Below are positions 9,063 through 17,796 of a stretch of 64,000 nt of DNA, piece by piece (the stretch's first letter is position 1; every line of letters begins with the position of its first letter). Origin of the DNA: Sphingomonas sp. S2-65 (GTDB lineage: Bacteria > Pseudomonadota > Alphaproteobacteria > Sphingomonadales > Sphingomonadaceae); assembly GCF_021513175.1 (NCBI RefSeq), contig NZ_CP090953.1, forward strand, positions 1,545,001-1,609,000, read 5' to 3'. A model generated the notes under the pieces. It worked only from the letters and a program-made list of their open reading frames with translations. It was not told the DNA's origin and searched no databases. Position numbers and translations under genes: made by a program.

Positions 9063-9344
9063 ATGCGTGCAGTCATTTCCAAGATCGTTGCGGGTTCGAT
9101 GATCGCCGGTGCGGCGCTGCTGGCTTCGGCTTGCACCAGCAACGACTCGACCACCAACGTGACCAACACCACCGAAATCGTTCCGACCGAGAACGTCGGC
9201 GCCACCGACACGATGGTCACCAACATCGACACGGCCGCTCCGATGGACAACGGCACGATGACCGACACCAACATGTCGGGCGACATGACCGGCAACACCA
9301 CCGGCACGACCGACACCATGGGCACCACCGGCAACGCGATGTAA
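9063..9344 (+). CDS. small Thr/Asn/Met-rich lipoprotein
   Basis: This 93-residue protein is called from ATG 9063, which has a strong ribosome site (AGGGAG) at the right spacing. The open frame starts earlier but lacks this. The signal peptide is MRAVISKIVAGSMIAGAALLASAC, with lipobox ASA-Cys. The mature part is almost entirely Thr, Asn, Asp, Met, Gly and Ser in loose repeats such as TDTMGTTGNAM. A terminator follows directly, so it is probably a single-gene transcript. The strong ribosome site suggests it is abundant. The function is not recognised. Confidence 0.82.
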   Translation: MRAVISKIVAGSMIAGAALLASACTSNDSTTNVTNTTEIVPTENVGATDTMVTNIDTAAPMDNGTMTDTNMSGDMTGNTTGTTDTMGTTGNAM

Positions 9345-9373
9345 TCATCGCGCGCAAGCGTGTTCTTATGACA

Positions 9374-9404
9374 AGGGCCGTCCGGGCGACCGGGCGGCCC
9401 TTTT
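9374..9404 (+). terminator. rho-independent terminator after the small lipoprotein
   Basis: A GC-rich hairpin (GGGCCGTCC pairing imperfectly with CGGGCGGCCC) is followed by TTTT, 30 bases past the lipoprotein stop on the plus strand. Confidence 0.75.
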
Positions 9405-9514
9405 CGCATGCCCGCCGGGCTGGGAATCCGTAATCATCCGGATGCCGCAAAAAAGGCTTGGGCCCGGACTCGAAAGAACGTAACCACGGGAACTTCAAGG
9501 TTAAAGAGGGCGCA

Positions 9515-10201
9515 ATGCTCGTTCCGCGTATCATAGTATTGCTCGCCGGCGCCGCCGGCATCTTCGCGTCGGCGCCCGCGTCGGCCCAATTCTATCTGAA
9601 GGCTCCGGTGCTGCCGAGCGGCAGGGTGACCGGTGCCGAGCCCGGGATTACCGGCGCCGCGCTTCCCGACGCGTCCCCTGCGGAGCTGCGGGCGGCGCTG
9701 GTGTGGAACCTGCGCGCCGCGCTCAACGTGGCCGCGCTGCAATGCCAGTTCGAACCCACGCTGCTGACGCTGGCGAATTACAACGCGATCCTGAAGGATC
9801 ACTCGCAAGAGTTGAATAATTCGCTCGATACGCTCGAGAAATATTTCGTTAAATCGGCCAAGAACTCGAAGGTCGGGCAAACGGAGTTTGATCGCTTCGG
9901 TACGCGCGTCTATTCCAGCTTCTCGTCGGTCTCGGGGCAGCTTTCATTCTGCCAGACTGCGGCCTCAATCGGTCACGACGCGCTGTTTACCAAGCGCGGC
10001 GACTTCGGCGACCTGGCGCACGATCGCATGCGCGAGCTTCGCGCCAGCCTGACCACATGGGGCGACCCGCTGGTCGGCGGCAGAGCCTCGTTCCAATACC
10101 CGACCTATGGCCCGCTCCCGGTGTTCGGCAATGCCAAATGCTGGAAGAAGGGAAGCTACCAGACCAAGCGCTGCGGCCCGATCAACATCGCCAGCCGCTA
10201 A
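9515..10201 (+). CDS. secreted protein of unknown function
   Basis: This 228-residue protein is called from ATG 9515, where a signal peptide begins (MLVPRIIVLLAGAAGIFASA) with a likely cleavage at ASAQF. The ORF opens upstream at 9458 without a signal. The mature part is probably helical, with LRAALVWNLRAALNVAALQCQFEPTL cut by a conserved-looking Cys, then a long helix with DTLEKYFVKSAKNSKVGQTEFDRFGTRVYSSFSSV. Three or four cysteines could form disulfides (LQCQFEP, LSFCQTA, NAKCWKKG, TKRCGP). The tail is basic. I recognise no named family. It is probably periplasmic. Confidence 0.72.
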   Translation: MLVPRIIVLLAGAAGIFASAPASAQFYLKAPVLPSGRVTGAEPGITGAALPDASPAELRAALVWNLRAALNVAALQCQFEPTLLTLANYNAILKDHSQELNNSLDTLEKYFVKSAKNSKVGQTEFDRFGTRVYSSFSSVSGQLSFCQTAASIGHDALFTKRGDFGDLAHDRMRELRASLTTWGDPLVGGRASFQYPTYGPLPVFGNAKCWKKGSYQTKRCGPINIASR

Positions 10202-10223
10202 AACGACCCAGAACTGAAATCCT

Positions 10224-10525
10224 CGTCATCCAGGCCTTGAGCCAGGATCCCGCTTCTTCGGCCGGATCTAGGCAGCGGGACCCCGGCTCAAGGCCGGGTG
10301 ACGATAGCATCGTGCGGCGCCAAGCGCACGCTCCTGGTCAAGCGCTCGCGCCCGCCCGCCTCAGGGGGCCGCCAAACCGACCCTCGTCATCCCGGCCTTG
10401 AGCCGGGATCCCGCTTCTTTTTCTGCCGCCTGTAACAGGGGGGCCCCGGCTCAAGGCCGGGGAGACGATAGCATGTGCGGCGCCAAGCGTATGCTCCTGG
10501 TCAAGCGCCCGCACCCACCTCAGCG
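10224..10525. repeat. two head-to-tail copies of a 161-base unit with an intergenic palindrome
   Basis: The gap between 10202 and the queE stop is filled by two units whose palindromes begin at 10224 and 10385. Each unit has the GTCATCC(CGG)CCTTGAGCC palindrome (10224-10303 and 10385-10467). Each is followed by a shared flank, GATAGCAT(C)GTGCGGCGCC and then CTCCTGGTCAAGCGC. The flank in the second unit runs to the queE stop codon. The palindromes could fold as imperfect hairpins of about 80 bases. No gene is visible here. Confidence 0.85.
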
Positions 10526-11152
10526 CAAACCCAACAACTTGTGAGTCTGCAGCGACAAGCGCCACCGCGGCCGCGTCATCGCCAGGGCGATCGCCGCCTC
10601 CTGATTGCGCGCCGCCTCAATGCTGTCCATCGGCTGCACCAGGAAGTGGGCGAAGCCCCACCCTTCCATCGCTTCCGGATCGATCCCGGCCTGGGGCCAG
10701 ACCAGCTTCAATTCGTCGCCCGATCGCTGCACCACGTCGCTGCCCGCCTTCGGGCTGATGCACACCCAGTCGATGTCCGGGTGCACCGGCAGCGTGCCAT
10801 TGCTCTCGATCGCGATGCGGAAGCCGCGCGCGTGCAACGCCTCGACCAGCGCGGCGTCGACCTGGAGCATCGGCTCGCCCCCGGTCAGCACGACGAAGCG
10901 CGCCGCCCGTCCCGGACCCCAATGTCCCAGCACCGCATCCACCAGCGCGTCGGCATCGGCGAACCGCCCGCCGCCGATCCCATCGATCCCGACGAAATCG
11001 GTATCGCAGAAGCGGCAGACCGCCGCGGCACGGTCCTGCTCGCGCCCCGACCACAAGTTGCACCCGGCAAAGCGCACGAACACCGCCCGCGCGCCGGCAT
11101 TCACCCCCTCGCCCTGCAGCGTGAGGAACATCTCCTTGACGGCGTAGCTCAT
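10520..11152 (-). CDS. queE: 7-carboxy-7-deazaguanine synthase
   Basis: This 210-residue radical-SAM enzyme converts 6-carboxytetrahydropterin to 7-carboxy-7-deazaguanine in queuosine synthesis. The start at 11152 gives the conserved MSYAVKEMFLTLQGEG. The open frame continues upstream only into queC. The [4Fe-4S] site has the spaced form Cys-X14-Cys-X2-Cys (CNLWSG...VCRFCDTDF) rather than CX3CX2C. A VLTGGEPMLQVD segment and ISPKAG are further family motifs. The gene lies 10 bases after queC in the same operon. Its stop codon falls within the end of an intergenic repeat unit. Confidence 0.96.
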   Translation of the reverse strand: MSYAVKEMFLTLQGEGVNAGARAVFVRFAGCNLWSGREQDRAAAVCRFCDTDFVGIDGIGGGRFADADALVDAVLGHWGPGRAARFVVLTGGEPMLQVDAALVEALHARGFRIAIESNGTLPVHPDIDWVCISPKAGSDVVQRSGDELKLVWPQAGIDPEAMEGWGFAHFLVQPMDSIEAARNQEAAIALAMTRPRWRLSLQTHKLLGLR

Positions 11153-11162
11153 GCCAAAAACC

Positions 11163-11846
11163 TTATGGTGCCGTCGCGTAGACCGTGGGATCGGGCAGCC
11201 CGGCTTCCTGATAGCCTTTCGAGCGCAACCGGCAGCTGTCGCACAGCCCGCAATGCAGCCCCTCGGGGGTGGGATCGTAGCACGACCAGCTCTGCCCGGC
11301 ATCCAGCCCCAGCCGCTGCGCCTCGCGGGCGATATCGGCCTTGCTCATGCTCTGCAGCGGCGCCTGGATCCGGAACGGTGCGCCCTCGACCCCCGCCTTG
11401 GTGGCGAGTTCGGCAAGATGCTCGAACGCGGCGATGAACTCGGGCCGGCAATCGGGATAGCCCGAATAGTCGAGCGCGTTCACGCCGATATAGATGTCGC
11501 GCGCACCGGCCGCCTCGGCCCAGCCCAGCGCCAGGCTGAGGAAGATCGTGTTGCGCGCGGGGACATAGGTCACCGGGATCGTGTCGCCCACGCCATCCTT
11601 GGGCACGTCGATGTCGTCGGTCAGCGCCGATCCGCCGAACGCCCGCAGGTCGAGCGGGATCACGACGTGGCGCTCGGCACCCACCATCTTGGCGACCCGC
11701 CGGGCGGCCTCCAGTTCGACCTGGTGGCGCTGCCCGTAATCGAACGACAGCGCGAACACGCGGTGGCCGTCCTCGCGCGCGCGGGCGGCGGCCACCATCG
11801 AATCGAGGCCGCCGGAAACCAGTACAATTGCAACGCTGTCAGTCAT
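11163..11846 (-). CDS. queC: 7-cyano-7-deazaguanine synthase
   Basis: This 227-residue ATP-dependent enzyme makes preQ0 from 7-carboxy-7-deazaguanine and ammonia. The PP-loop is [11 protein letters not shown] at about residues 10-20. The C-terminal zinc site is Cys-X8-Cys-X2-Cys-X2-Cys in [18 protein letters not shown]. It is directly upstream of queE. queD and queF are not in the window. A terminator of the preceding gene lies just before its start region, so the queCE pair should have its own promoter near 11850-11880. Confidence 0.97.
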   Translation of the reverse strand: MTDSVAIVLVSGGLDSMVAAARAREDGHRVFALSFDYGQRHQVELEAARRVAKMVGAERHVVIPLDLRAFGGSALTDDIDVPKDGVGDTIPVTYVPARNTIFLSLALGWAEAAGARDIYIGVNALDYSGYPDCRPEFIAAFEHLAELATKAGVEGAPFRIQAPLQSMSKADIAREAQRLGLDAGQSWSCYDPTPEGLHCGLCDSCRLRSKGYQEAGLPDPTVYATAP

Positions 11847-11876
11847 GGGGATCCGCTAGCCGCTTTTGGGCGTCAG

Positions 11877-11909
11877 GAAAACAAGGGGGGGCGTGTCGGC
11901 GCCGCCCTT
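11877..11909 (-). terminator. rho-independent terminator after the small secreted protein
   Basis: On the minus strand AAGGGCGGCG pairs with CGCCCCCCTT around a short loop, followed by GTTTT. It starts at the TAA of the gene at 11908-12312 and ends before queC. Confidence 0.75.
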
Positions 11910-12312
11910 ATTGGCACTGGCCGACGCGGCGTGCCTCATATTGCTCGGAGAAGGGGGCGCCGTCGACGATGCCCGACGTGTCGATCACCACGCTGTGCGC
12001 GGTTTCCACGGTGATGCTGGTGCGGCCATGGCCACGCCCCGGGCAGGTATAGCGGATCGTCGCCGAGGTGCCGCCATTCTCCAGCACGAAATGCTCGCAC
12101 TGCGCGCCCCAGTGGCGAAGCTGGAGCAGAGCCGAGGGCGTGCGCAGGCAGATCCCGCGAACCGACCCTTCGCCATCGCGAAGCTGCCACTGGCCGCGCT
12201 CGACGGCGTTCAGCGAATTGAGTGCGGATTGGCGCTGCGCCACCGCGCCACCGGCGCCAGCAAGGGCCGCCACGCCGGCAGCCGCCGCAAGCCATCTACG
12301 CCGTACCATCAT
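11908..12312 (-). CDS. small secreted protein with two cysteines
   Basis: This 134-residue protein begins with a basic, hydrophobic signal peptide (MMVRRRWLAAAAGVAALAGAGGAVAQ) with likely cleavage at AVAQ. The mature 108 residues contain GQWQLRDGE, then a Cys in RGICLRTPS, a Cys in GAQCEHFVLE and another in RYTCPGRGHGRTSITVETAHS. This layout resembles small periplasmic DUF3617-like proteins of sphingomonads, but I cannot confirm the family. The gene sits between two terminators, so it is probably a single transcript. A second in-frame ATG follows the first. Confidence 0.7.
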   Translation of the reverse strand: MMVRRRWLAAAAGVAALAGAGGAVAQRQSALNSLNAVERGQWQLRDGEGSVRGICLRTPSALLQLRHWGAQCEHFVLENGGTSATIRYTCPGRGHGRTSITVETAHSVVIDTSGIVDGAPFSEQYEARRVGQCQ

Positions 12313-12314
12313 CG

Positions 12315-12350
12315 AAAAATCCCGACCGGCGCCAGGAACGGCGCCGGTCG
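12315..12350 (-). terminator. rho-independent terminator after hslO
   Basis: On the minus strand CGACCGGCGCC pairs perfectly with GGCGCCGGTCG around a six-base loop, followed by GGATTTTT. It lies 25 bases past the hslO stop. Confidence 0.88.
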
Positions 12351-12375
12351 AGCAAATAATACCGCTCGGTACACT

Positions 12376-13299
12376 TTACAATGTCGGCGACACGAATTCG
12401 TCGAGCGCCAGCGGGAAGACCTTGGAACAAAAGGCGCAATCCACGCTGATCATACCCTGCTCGTCCGCCATCTCCGCGCGCTCGTCGGCCGGGAACTTGG
12501 TGAGCACGCCGCGATAATATTCGGCGCTGCACCGGCATCCGCGCACCAGGTCGGTCCCGCCCAGCAAGCGCACTTCGCGTTCTTCGTTGAACAGGCGCCA
12601 CACCAGATTCTCGAGCGGGATCGACGCGTCGCCGAGCTCGTCGATACCCATGGTGCTGGCCAGCGCTTCCACGCCGGCCCATTCGGGATGATCCAGCCGC
12701 ACGTGCAGCCGCTCGCGGCCGACTTCGCCCTCGGGCAGGTGCTGAAGGAACAGGCCACCTGCGACCACCGTGCCGTCGGCGATCCGGCGGTGCTGGAGCC
12801 GGATGAGGCTCGGGATCTGCTCGGACTGGAAGAAGTAGCTTTGCGCCGCTTCCGCCAGGCTGTCGCCGTCCAGCGGCACGATGCCCTGGTAGCGCTCGCC
12901 GCTGGTCGTCTGGTCGAACGTCACGGCCAGATAGCCTTCGTTGAACAGCGACTTCATCGACGGCTTCTTGCCCAGCCGGCTCAGCCGCTCGGCATCATAC
13001 TGGACGTATCCGCGCAGCTCGCCGCTCTTATAGTCGCACACCAGCAGCTTGACGACGCCGCGCTGGGTCTGCGCCTGGATGGTCAGCTGGCCCTCGCCGT
13101 TCTTCAGAGTCGATCCCAGCAGCGCCGCCAGCGTCACCGCCTCGGTCAGGATCGCCTCGATCGGCGCGGGATAGTTATGCGCCGACAGGATCTGCTCCAG
13201 CGCCGATCCCAGCCGGACCATCCGCCCGCGCGCATGGGAGTCGGGCAAGGTGAAGCCGATCACGCGGTCGGTATCGTGGACGGGAGCAGTGCTGGTCAT
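12376..13299 (-). CDS. hslO: redox-regulated chaperone Hsp33
   Basis: This 307-residue cytosolic holdase is switched on by oxidation. The four zinc-binding redox cysteines are present: CRC at 255-257 and CAFC at 288-291. The N-terminal domain has family text such as LGSTLKNGEGQLTIQ and RGYVQYD. The length is slightly above the usual 290 because of a short N-terminal extension (about 10 residues). It is transcribed after the argDF pair on the same strand but separated by about 120 bases, and it ends with a strong terminator. Confidence 0.95.
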   Translation of the reverse strand: MTSTAPVHDTDRVIGFTLPDSHARGRMVRLGSALEQILSAHNYPAPIEAILTEAVTLAALLGSTLKNGEGQLTIQAQTQRGVVKLLVCDYKSGELRGYVQYDAERLSRLGKKPSMKSLFNEGYLAVTFDQTTSGERYQGIVPLDGDSLAEAAQSYFFQSEQIPSLIRLQHRRIADGTVVAGGLFLQHLPEGEVGRERLHVRLDHPEWAGVEALASTMGIDELGDASIPLENLVWRLFNEEREVRLLGGTDLVRGCRCSAEYYRGVLTKFPADERAEMADEQGMISVDCAFCSKVFPLALDEFVSPTL

Positions 13300-13418
13300 C
13301 GAACGTCTCCGCCGTCCGCGGCGCGCGCGGGCATGCCTCGCGCGGTCCAGTCGAACGGATATGTTTGGGGTTCGGACTTAAATAGGTCGCGAACGCCCGA
13401 CTTCAACTCGGCCGCGCT

Positions 13419-14337
<919 letters not shown>

Positions 14338-14345
<8 letters not shown>

Positions 14346-15534
14346 CGCTCGGCCCCGCAAACGTCCGCGCGCCCTCGCTCAGCTTTTCGACGCATTCGGC
14401 GATATGGCTCTCGTCGATCACCAGCGGCGGCAGCACGCGGAACACATTCTCGCCCGCCGCCACGGTCAGCAGTCCGTGATTGTCGCGCAGATGCGCCACG
14501 AAGTCGCGGCTCACCGCCGTATCCTTCATCTTGATCCCCAGCATCAGCCCCTTGCCCCGGATCTCCTCGAACAGATGATCGTGGTTCGGGATCAATTGCT
14601 CGAAGGCCTGGCGCAGCCGCTCGCCCATCCGCTCGACGTTCGGCAGGAAATCGGGCTCGAGCATCACGTCGAGCACCGCCTGCCCCGCGGCCATCGCCAG
14701 CGGGTTGCCGCCATAGGTCGACCCATGGGTGCCGATCACCATGCCCTTGGCGGCTTCCTCGGTCGCCAGGCACGCGCCCAGCGGGAAGCCCGCGCCGATG
14801 CCCTTGGCCACCGTCATGATGTCGGGCTCGATGCCGTAATGCTCATAGGCCCACATCTTGCCGGTCCGGCCATAGCCGCACTGGATCTCGTCGAGGATCA
14901 GCAACAGGCCATGCGCGTCGGCGGCCTTGCGCAGCCCGGTGATGAACGCGGGCGTGCCCGCGGTCATCCCGCCCTCGCCCTGCACCGTCTCGACCAGGAA
15001 CCCCGCAGTCTCGTCATCGATCGCCGCCAGCGCACCTTCCAGGTCGTTGAACGCCACATAATCGAAGCCCGGCAGCAGCGGCTCGAAGCCGTCGCGCATC
15101 TTGGCCTGATCGGTCGCCGAGATCGCGCCGAGCGAGCGCCCGTGGAACGCGTTCTTGAACGTGATCAGCTTGGTCCGCTGCGGGTTGCCATTGGCATAAT
15201 GATAGCGCCGCGCGGTCTTGATCGCGCATTCGATCGCCTCGACCCCCGAATTGGTGAAGAACACCGTGTCGGCGAAGCTGACGTCGATGATCCGCTGCGC
15301 CAGCTTTTCGCCCTGCGGCGAGCCGTACAGGTTGGAAACGTGCATCAGCGTCGCGGCCTGCTCGGCGATCGCCTTCACCAGATGCGGGTGGCCATGGCCC
15401 AGCGCGTTGACCGCAATCCCGGCCGCGAAGTCGAGATAGCGCTCCCCTCGCTCGCCATACAGATACACGCCCTCGCCGCGCACCGGACGCACCCCGCACC
15501 GCGGATAGACGGGCATGAGGGGAGTGATCGGCAT
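14338..15534 (-). CDS. argD: acetylornithine aminotransferase
   Basis: This 398-residue class III PLP aminotransferase converts N-acetylglutamate semialdehyde to N-acetylornithine and may also act in lysine synthesis. Motifs are [18 protein letters not shown] and [15 protein letters not shown]. The PLP lysine is in [15 protein letters not shown], and [12 protein letters not shown] follows. The start ([14 protein letters not shown]) is the usual one for alphaproteobacteria. It is coupled to argF. A terminator for the upstream permease gene sits before it. Confidence 0.96.
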
Positions 15535-15583
15535 GGGAACGGTACCTCCTTATGGGAACGCTGGGAAAAAGCTCCAGAAACGC

Positions 15584-15608
15584 AAAAGGGCGGCCAACCG
15601 GACCGCCC
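15584..15608 (-). terminator. probable terminator after the ABC permease gene
   Basis: On the minus strand GGGCGGTC pairs, with one mismatch, with GGCCGCCC and is followed by TTTT. It lies between the permease stop (15689) and the argD start. Confidence 0.6.
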
Positions 15609-15655
15609 GGATCGAGTGTTTACGAGGGGGAAGGTACGTGCGTCAACAATCATAA

Positions 15656-15679
15656 ATCCTCCCCCGCCAGGGGGAGGAT
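15656..15679. repeat. perfect hairpin of the CCTCCCCC/GGGGGAGG repeat class
   Basis: ATCCTCCCCC, the loop GCCA, then GGGGGAGGAT form a perfect 10-base stem. The same core recurs at 19785-19804. It lies just past the ABC permease stop and lacks a T-run, so it is a dispersed intergenic repeat that might also act as an mRNA end structure. Confidence 0.7.
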
Positions 15680-15688
15680 CAGCGCCCC

Positions 15689-16531
15689 TCAGCTCTTCAG
15701 CTTCCAGCCCTTGCGGATCAGCGTGTAGCAGATCGCCGCCAGCACCACGTCCAGCCCCAGGATCACCGCCGTCCCCAGCAGCACCGGCGAATCCGCCACC
15801 CCCAGGAACCCGTAGCGAAAGCCCGAGATGATGTAGAAGAACGGGTTCGCATGGCTGATCGCCTGGAACGTCGGCGACAGCCGGTCGACCGAATAGAAAG
15901 TGCCCGACAGCAAAGTCAGCGGCGACACGACGAAGTTGGTCACTGCCGCAGCATGATCGAACTTGTCCGCCCAGATCGAGGTCAGCACTCCCATCAGCGC
16001 CAGGAACACCGATCCCAGCAGCCCGAACCACAGGATCGCCCACAGATGCGCGGGCGTCACATGCACGCCCGGCCACAGCGCCATGGCGAGCCACACCGCC
16101 CCGCCGACGCAGAACGCCCGCGTAACCGCGCCGCCCACCAAGGCCGCCAGCAGCTCCGAGGTCGAAAGCGGCGGCATCAGATAATCGACGATGTTGCCCT
16201 GGATCTTGCCCACCAGCAGCGAGAAGCTGGCATTGGCGAACGCATTGTTGAGCATCCCCATCACGATCAGCCCCGGCGCGATGAAATCGGCGAAGTGAAT
16301 CTGATGCCCCTGGAGCGAGATCATCCGCCCGCCGCCGCCCAGCGCGACGGTGAAGATCACCAGAAACATCAGCGTGGTGACCGCCGGCGCCCAGATCGTC
16401 TGGAGCTGCACCTTGAAGAAACGGCGCACCTCCTTCACATAGAGAGTACGCAAGCCTCCCCAGTTGATGTTTCGGATTACCGGGACACCCGGCTCGGGAA
16501 GCGTTTGGCCGCTTGGGGGCTGGCTGGTCAT
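15689..16531 (-). CDS. ABC-2 type transporter permease
   Basis: This 280-residue inner-membrane protein is called from ATG 16531 (MTSQPPSGQTLPEPG). The frame is open much further upstream, but that part is antisense to gcrA. About six transmembrane helices follow a cytosolic segment (LRTLYVKEVRRFFKVQLQTI). The family-typical motifs are PPLSTSELLAALVGGA and SPLTLLSGTFYSVDRLSP, followed by ANPFFYIISGFRYGF. It resembles YadH/NodJ-type exporters of polysaccharide or drugs. No ATPase gene is adjacent, so its partner must be encoded elsewhere. The substrate is unknown. Confidence 0.88.
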   Translation of the reverse strand: MTSQPPSGQTLPEPGVPVIRNINWGGLRTLYVKEVRRFFKVQLQTIWAPAVTTLMFLVIFTVALGGGGRMISLQGHQIHFADFIAPGLIVMGMLNNAFANASFSLLVGKIQGNIVDYLMPPLSTSELLAALVGGAVTRAFCVGGAVWLAMALWPGVHVTPAHLWAILWFGLLGSVFLALMGVLTSIWADKFDHAAAVTNFVVSPLTLLSGTFYSVDRLSPTFQAISHANPFFYIISGFRYGFLGVADSPVLLGTAVILGLDVVLAAICYTLIRKGWKLKS

Positions 16532-16574
16532 GGCGCGTTCGCGTAACCGCTGCCGCCGCCGCCTGCAAGCTGCC

Positions 16575-16579
16575 GACTC
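16575..16579. promoter_or_regulatory. GANTC methylation site before gcrA
   Basis: GACTC lies 17 bases before the gcrA start. GANTC is the CcrM methyltransferase site in alphaproteobacteria, and GcrA is known to act on methylated GANTC promoters. A role in gcrA autoregulation is inferred. Confidence 0.4.
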
Positions 16580-16595
16580 ACGAGTAAGGAATACG

Positions 16596-17345
16596 ATGAG
16601 CTGGACCGAAGAGCGTATCGATGCGCTGAAGAAGATGTGGGACAACGGGTCGACCGCCACCCAGATCGCCGAAGAGCTGGGCGGCGTCAGCCGCAACGCC
16701 GTGATCGGCAAGGCCCATCGCCTGGGCCTGCAGTCGCGCCCCAGCCCGGTGAAGCAGAACGAGGCGAAGGCCGCGGCCGCGCTCATCGCCCTGACCGCCG
16801 CCGCCGCGGCGGCGCCCGAGCCGGCCGCCGTGCCGGCCCCGCCGCCGCCCCCGCCACCCGCGCCCAAGCCCGCCCCGGTCGCCGAAGCCGCCCCGGCACC
16901 CCGCCCCGCGCGCGCTGCGGCGCCCGCTCCGGCGCCTGAGGCCGCAGCCGACACCGACGAAGACGAAGCGGACGCTCCGGCGGCTGCGCCGGCACCGCGT
17001 CCCGATGGTCCGGTGATGCGTTCGGTCGGCCCCGGCGGTTTCGTCCGCCAGAACCCGGGCGAGCAGGCCCCGCCGAGCACCCCCGCCCCGCCCCGCCGCC
17101 TGGTTCCGGCCAAGCCCAGCGAAGCGATCGCCGGCAAGACCAGCCTGCTCGACCTGAACGACCGTGTCTGCAAATGGCCGCTCGGCCATCCCGGCGAGCC
17201 CGACTTCCACTTCTGCGGCGACAAGGTGAATCCGGGCTTCCCCTATTGCGTCGCGCATTGCGGCCACGCCTACCAGGCCCAACTCCCCCGCCGCGACCGC
17301 CGTCCGGCCCCTCCCCTCCCCTTCGGCGGCGCCCCCCGCCGCTGA
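16596..17345 (+). CDS. gcrA: GcrA cell cycle regulator
   Basis: This 249-residue protein is a sigma-70 cofactor that in Caulobacter activates cell-cycle genes at GANTC-methylated promoters. The conserved N-terminal HTH is MSWTEERIDALKKMW followed by GSTATQIAEELGGVSRNAVI (residues 1-42). A long Ala/Pro-rich linker spans about 60-140 and contains a run of nine prolines. The conserved C-terminal region (CKWPLGHPGEPDFHFCG, then YCVAHC) binds RNA polymerase sigma in this family. It is longer than the about 173 residues of Caulobacter GcrA because of the linker. It diverges from the ABC permease. Confidence 0.95.
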   Translation: MSWTEERIDALKKMWDNGSTATQIAEELGGVSRNAVIGKAHRLGLQSRPSPVKQNEAKAAAALIALTAAAAAAPEPAAVPAPPPPPPPAPKPAPVAEAAPAPRPARAAAPAPAPEAAADTDEDEADAPAAAPAPRPDGPVMRSVGPGGFVRQNPGEQAPPSTPAPPRRLVPAKPSEAIAGKTSLLDLNDRVCKWPLGHPGEPDFHFCGDKVNPGFPYCVAHCGHAYQAQLPRRDRRPAPPLPFGGAPRR

Positions 17346-17383
17346 GGCTCCTCTCGATCGCGCTCCAGCGCATCCGAGCCCTT

Positions 17384-17726
17384 CGTCATCCCGGCCTCGA
17401 GCCGGGATCCCGCTTCTTCTTCCGCGGAGTAAGCCAGCGGGACCCCGCGCAACGCCGGGCGACATCCGAGAAAACGCCTGCACCTGTCCAAACCCAACCG
17501 TCACCCCGGCCTCGTGCCGGGGCCCACTGCGCGGCAGGCGACAGACAGGCGGCGCCAGCCCAGCCCGCGCGGCGCCGTGGACCCCGGCACAGGGCCGGGG
17601 TGACGAAGAACGCAATGCGGATGCACCAAACCACCCCCACTCCCCGTCATCCCGGCCTTGAGCCGGGATCCCGCTTCTTCTTCCAGCACCGAGCGCAGCG
17701 GAACCCCGGCTCAAGGCGGAGTGACG
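17384..17726. repeat. three palindromic intergenic repeats in the gcrA-parE gap
   Basis: The 451-base gap between gcrA and parE contains three palindromes. Copies at 17384-17463 and 17645-17726 are of the GTCATCCCGGCCT(T/C)GAGCCGGG type, with the second arm AGCGG(G/A)ACCCC. The copy at 17499-17605 is a variant with CTCGTGCCGGGG paired with CCCCGGCACAGGGCC and a longer loop. All run head to tail. Nothing else is visible, apart from the parE promoter expected between 17727 and 17796. Confidence 0.85.
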
Positions 17727-17796
17727 AATAAAACATCCCCGCAAGGATCACGCCCACACCTTTGCACCCACGCCCGCCGCGTACTATGGTTGTTCC

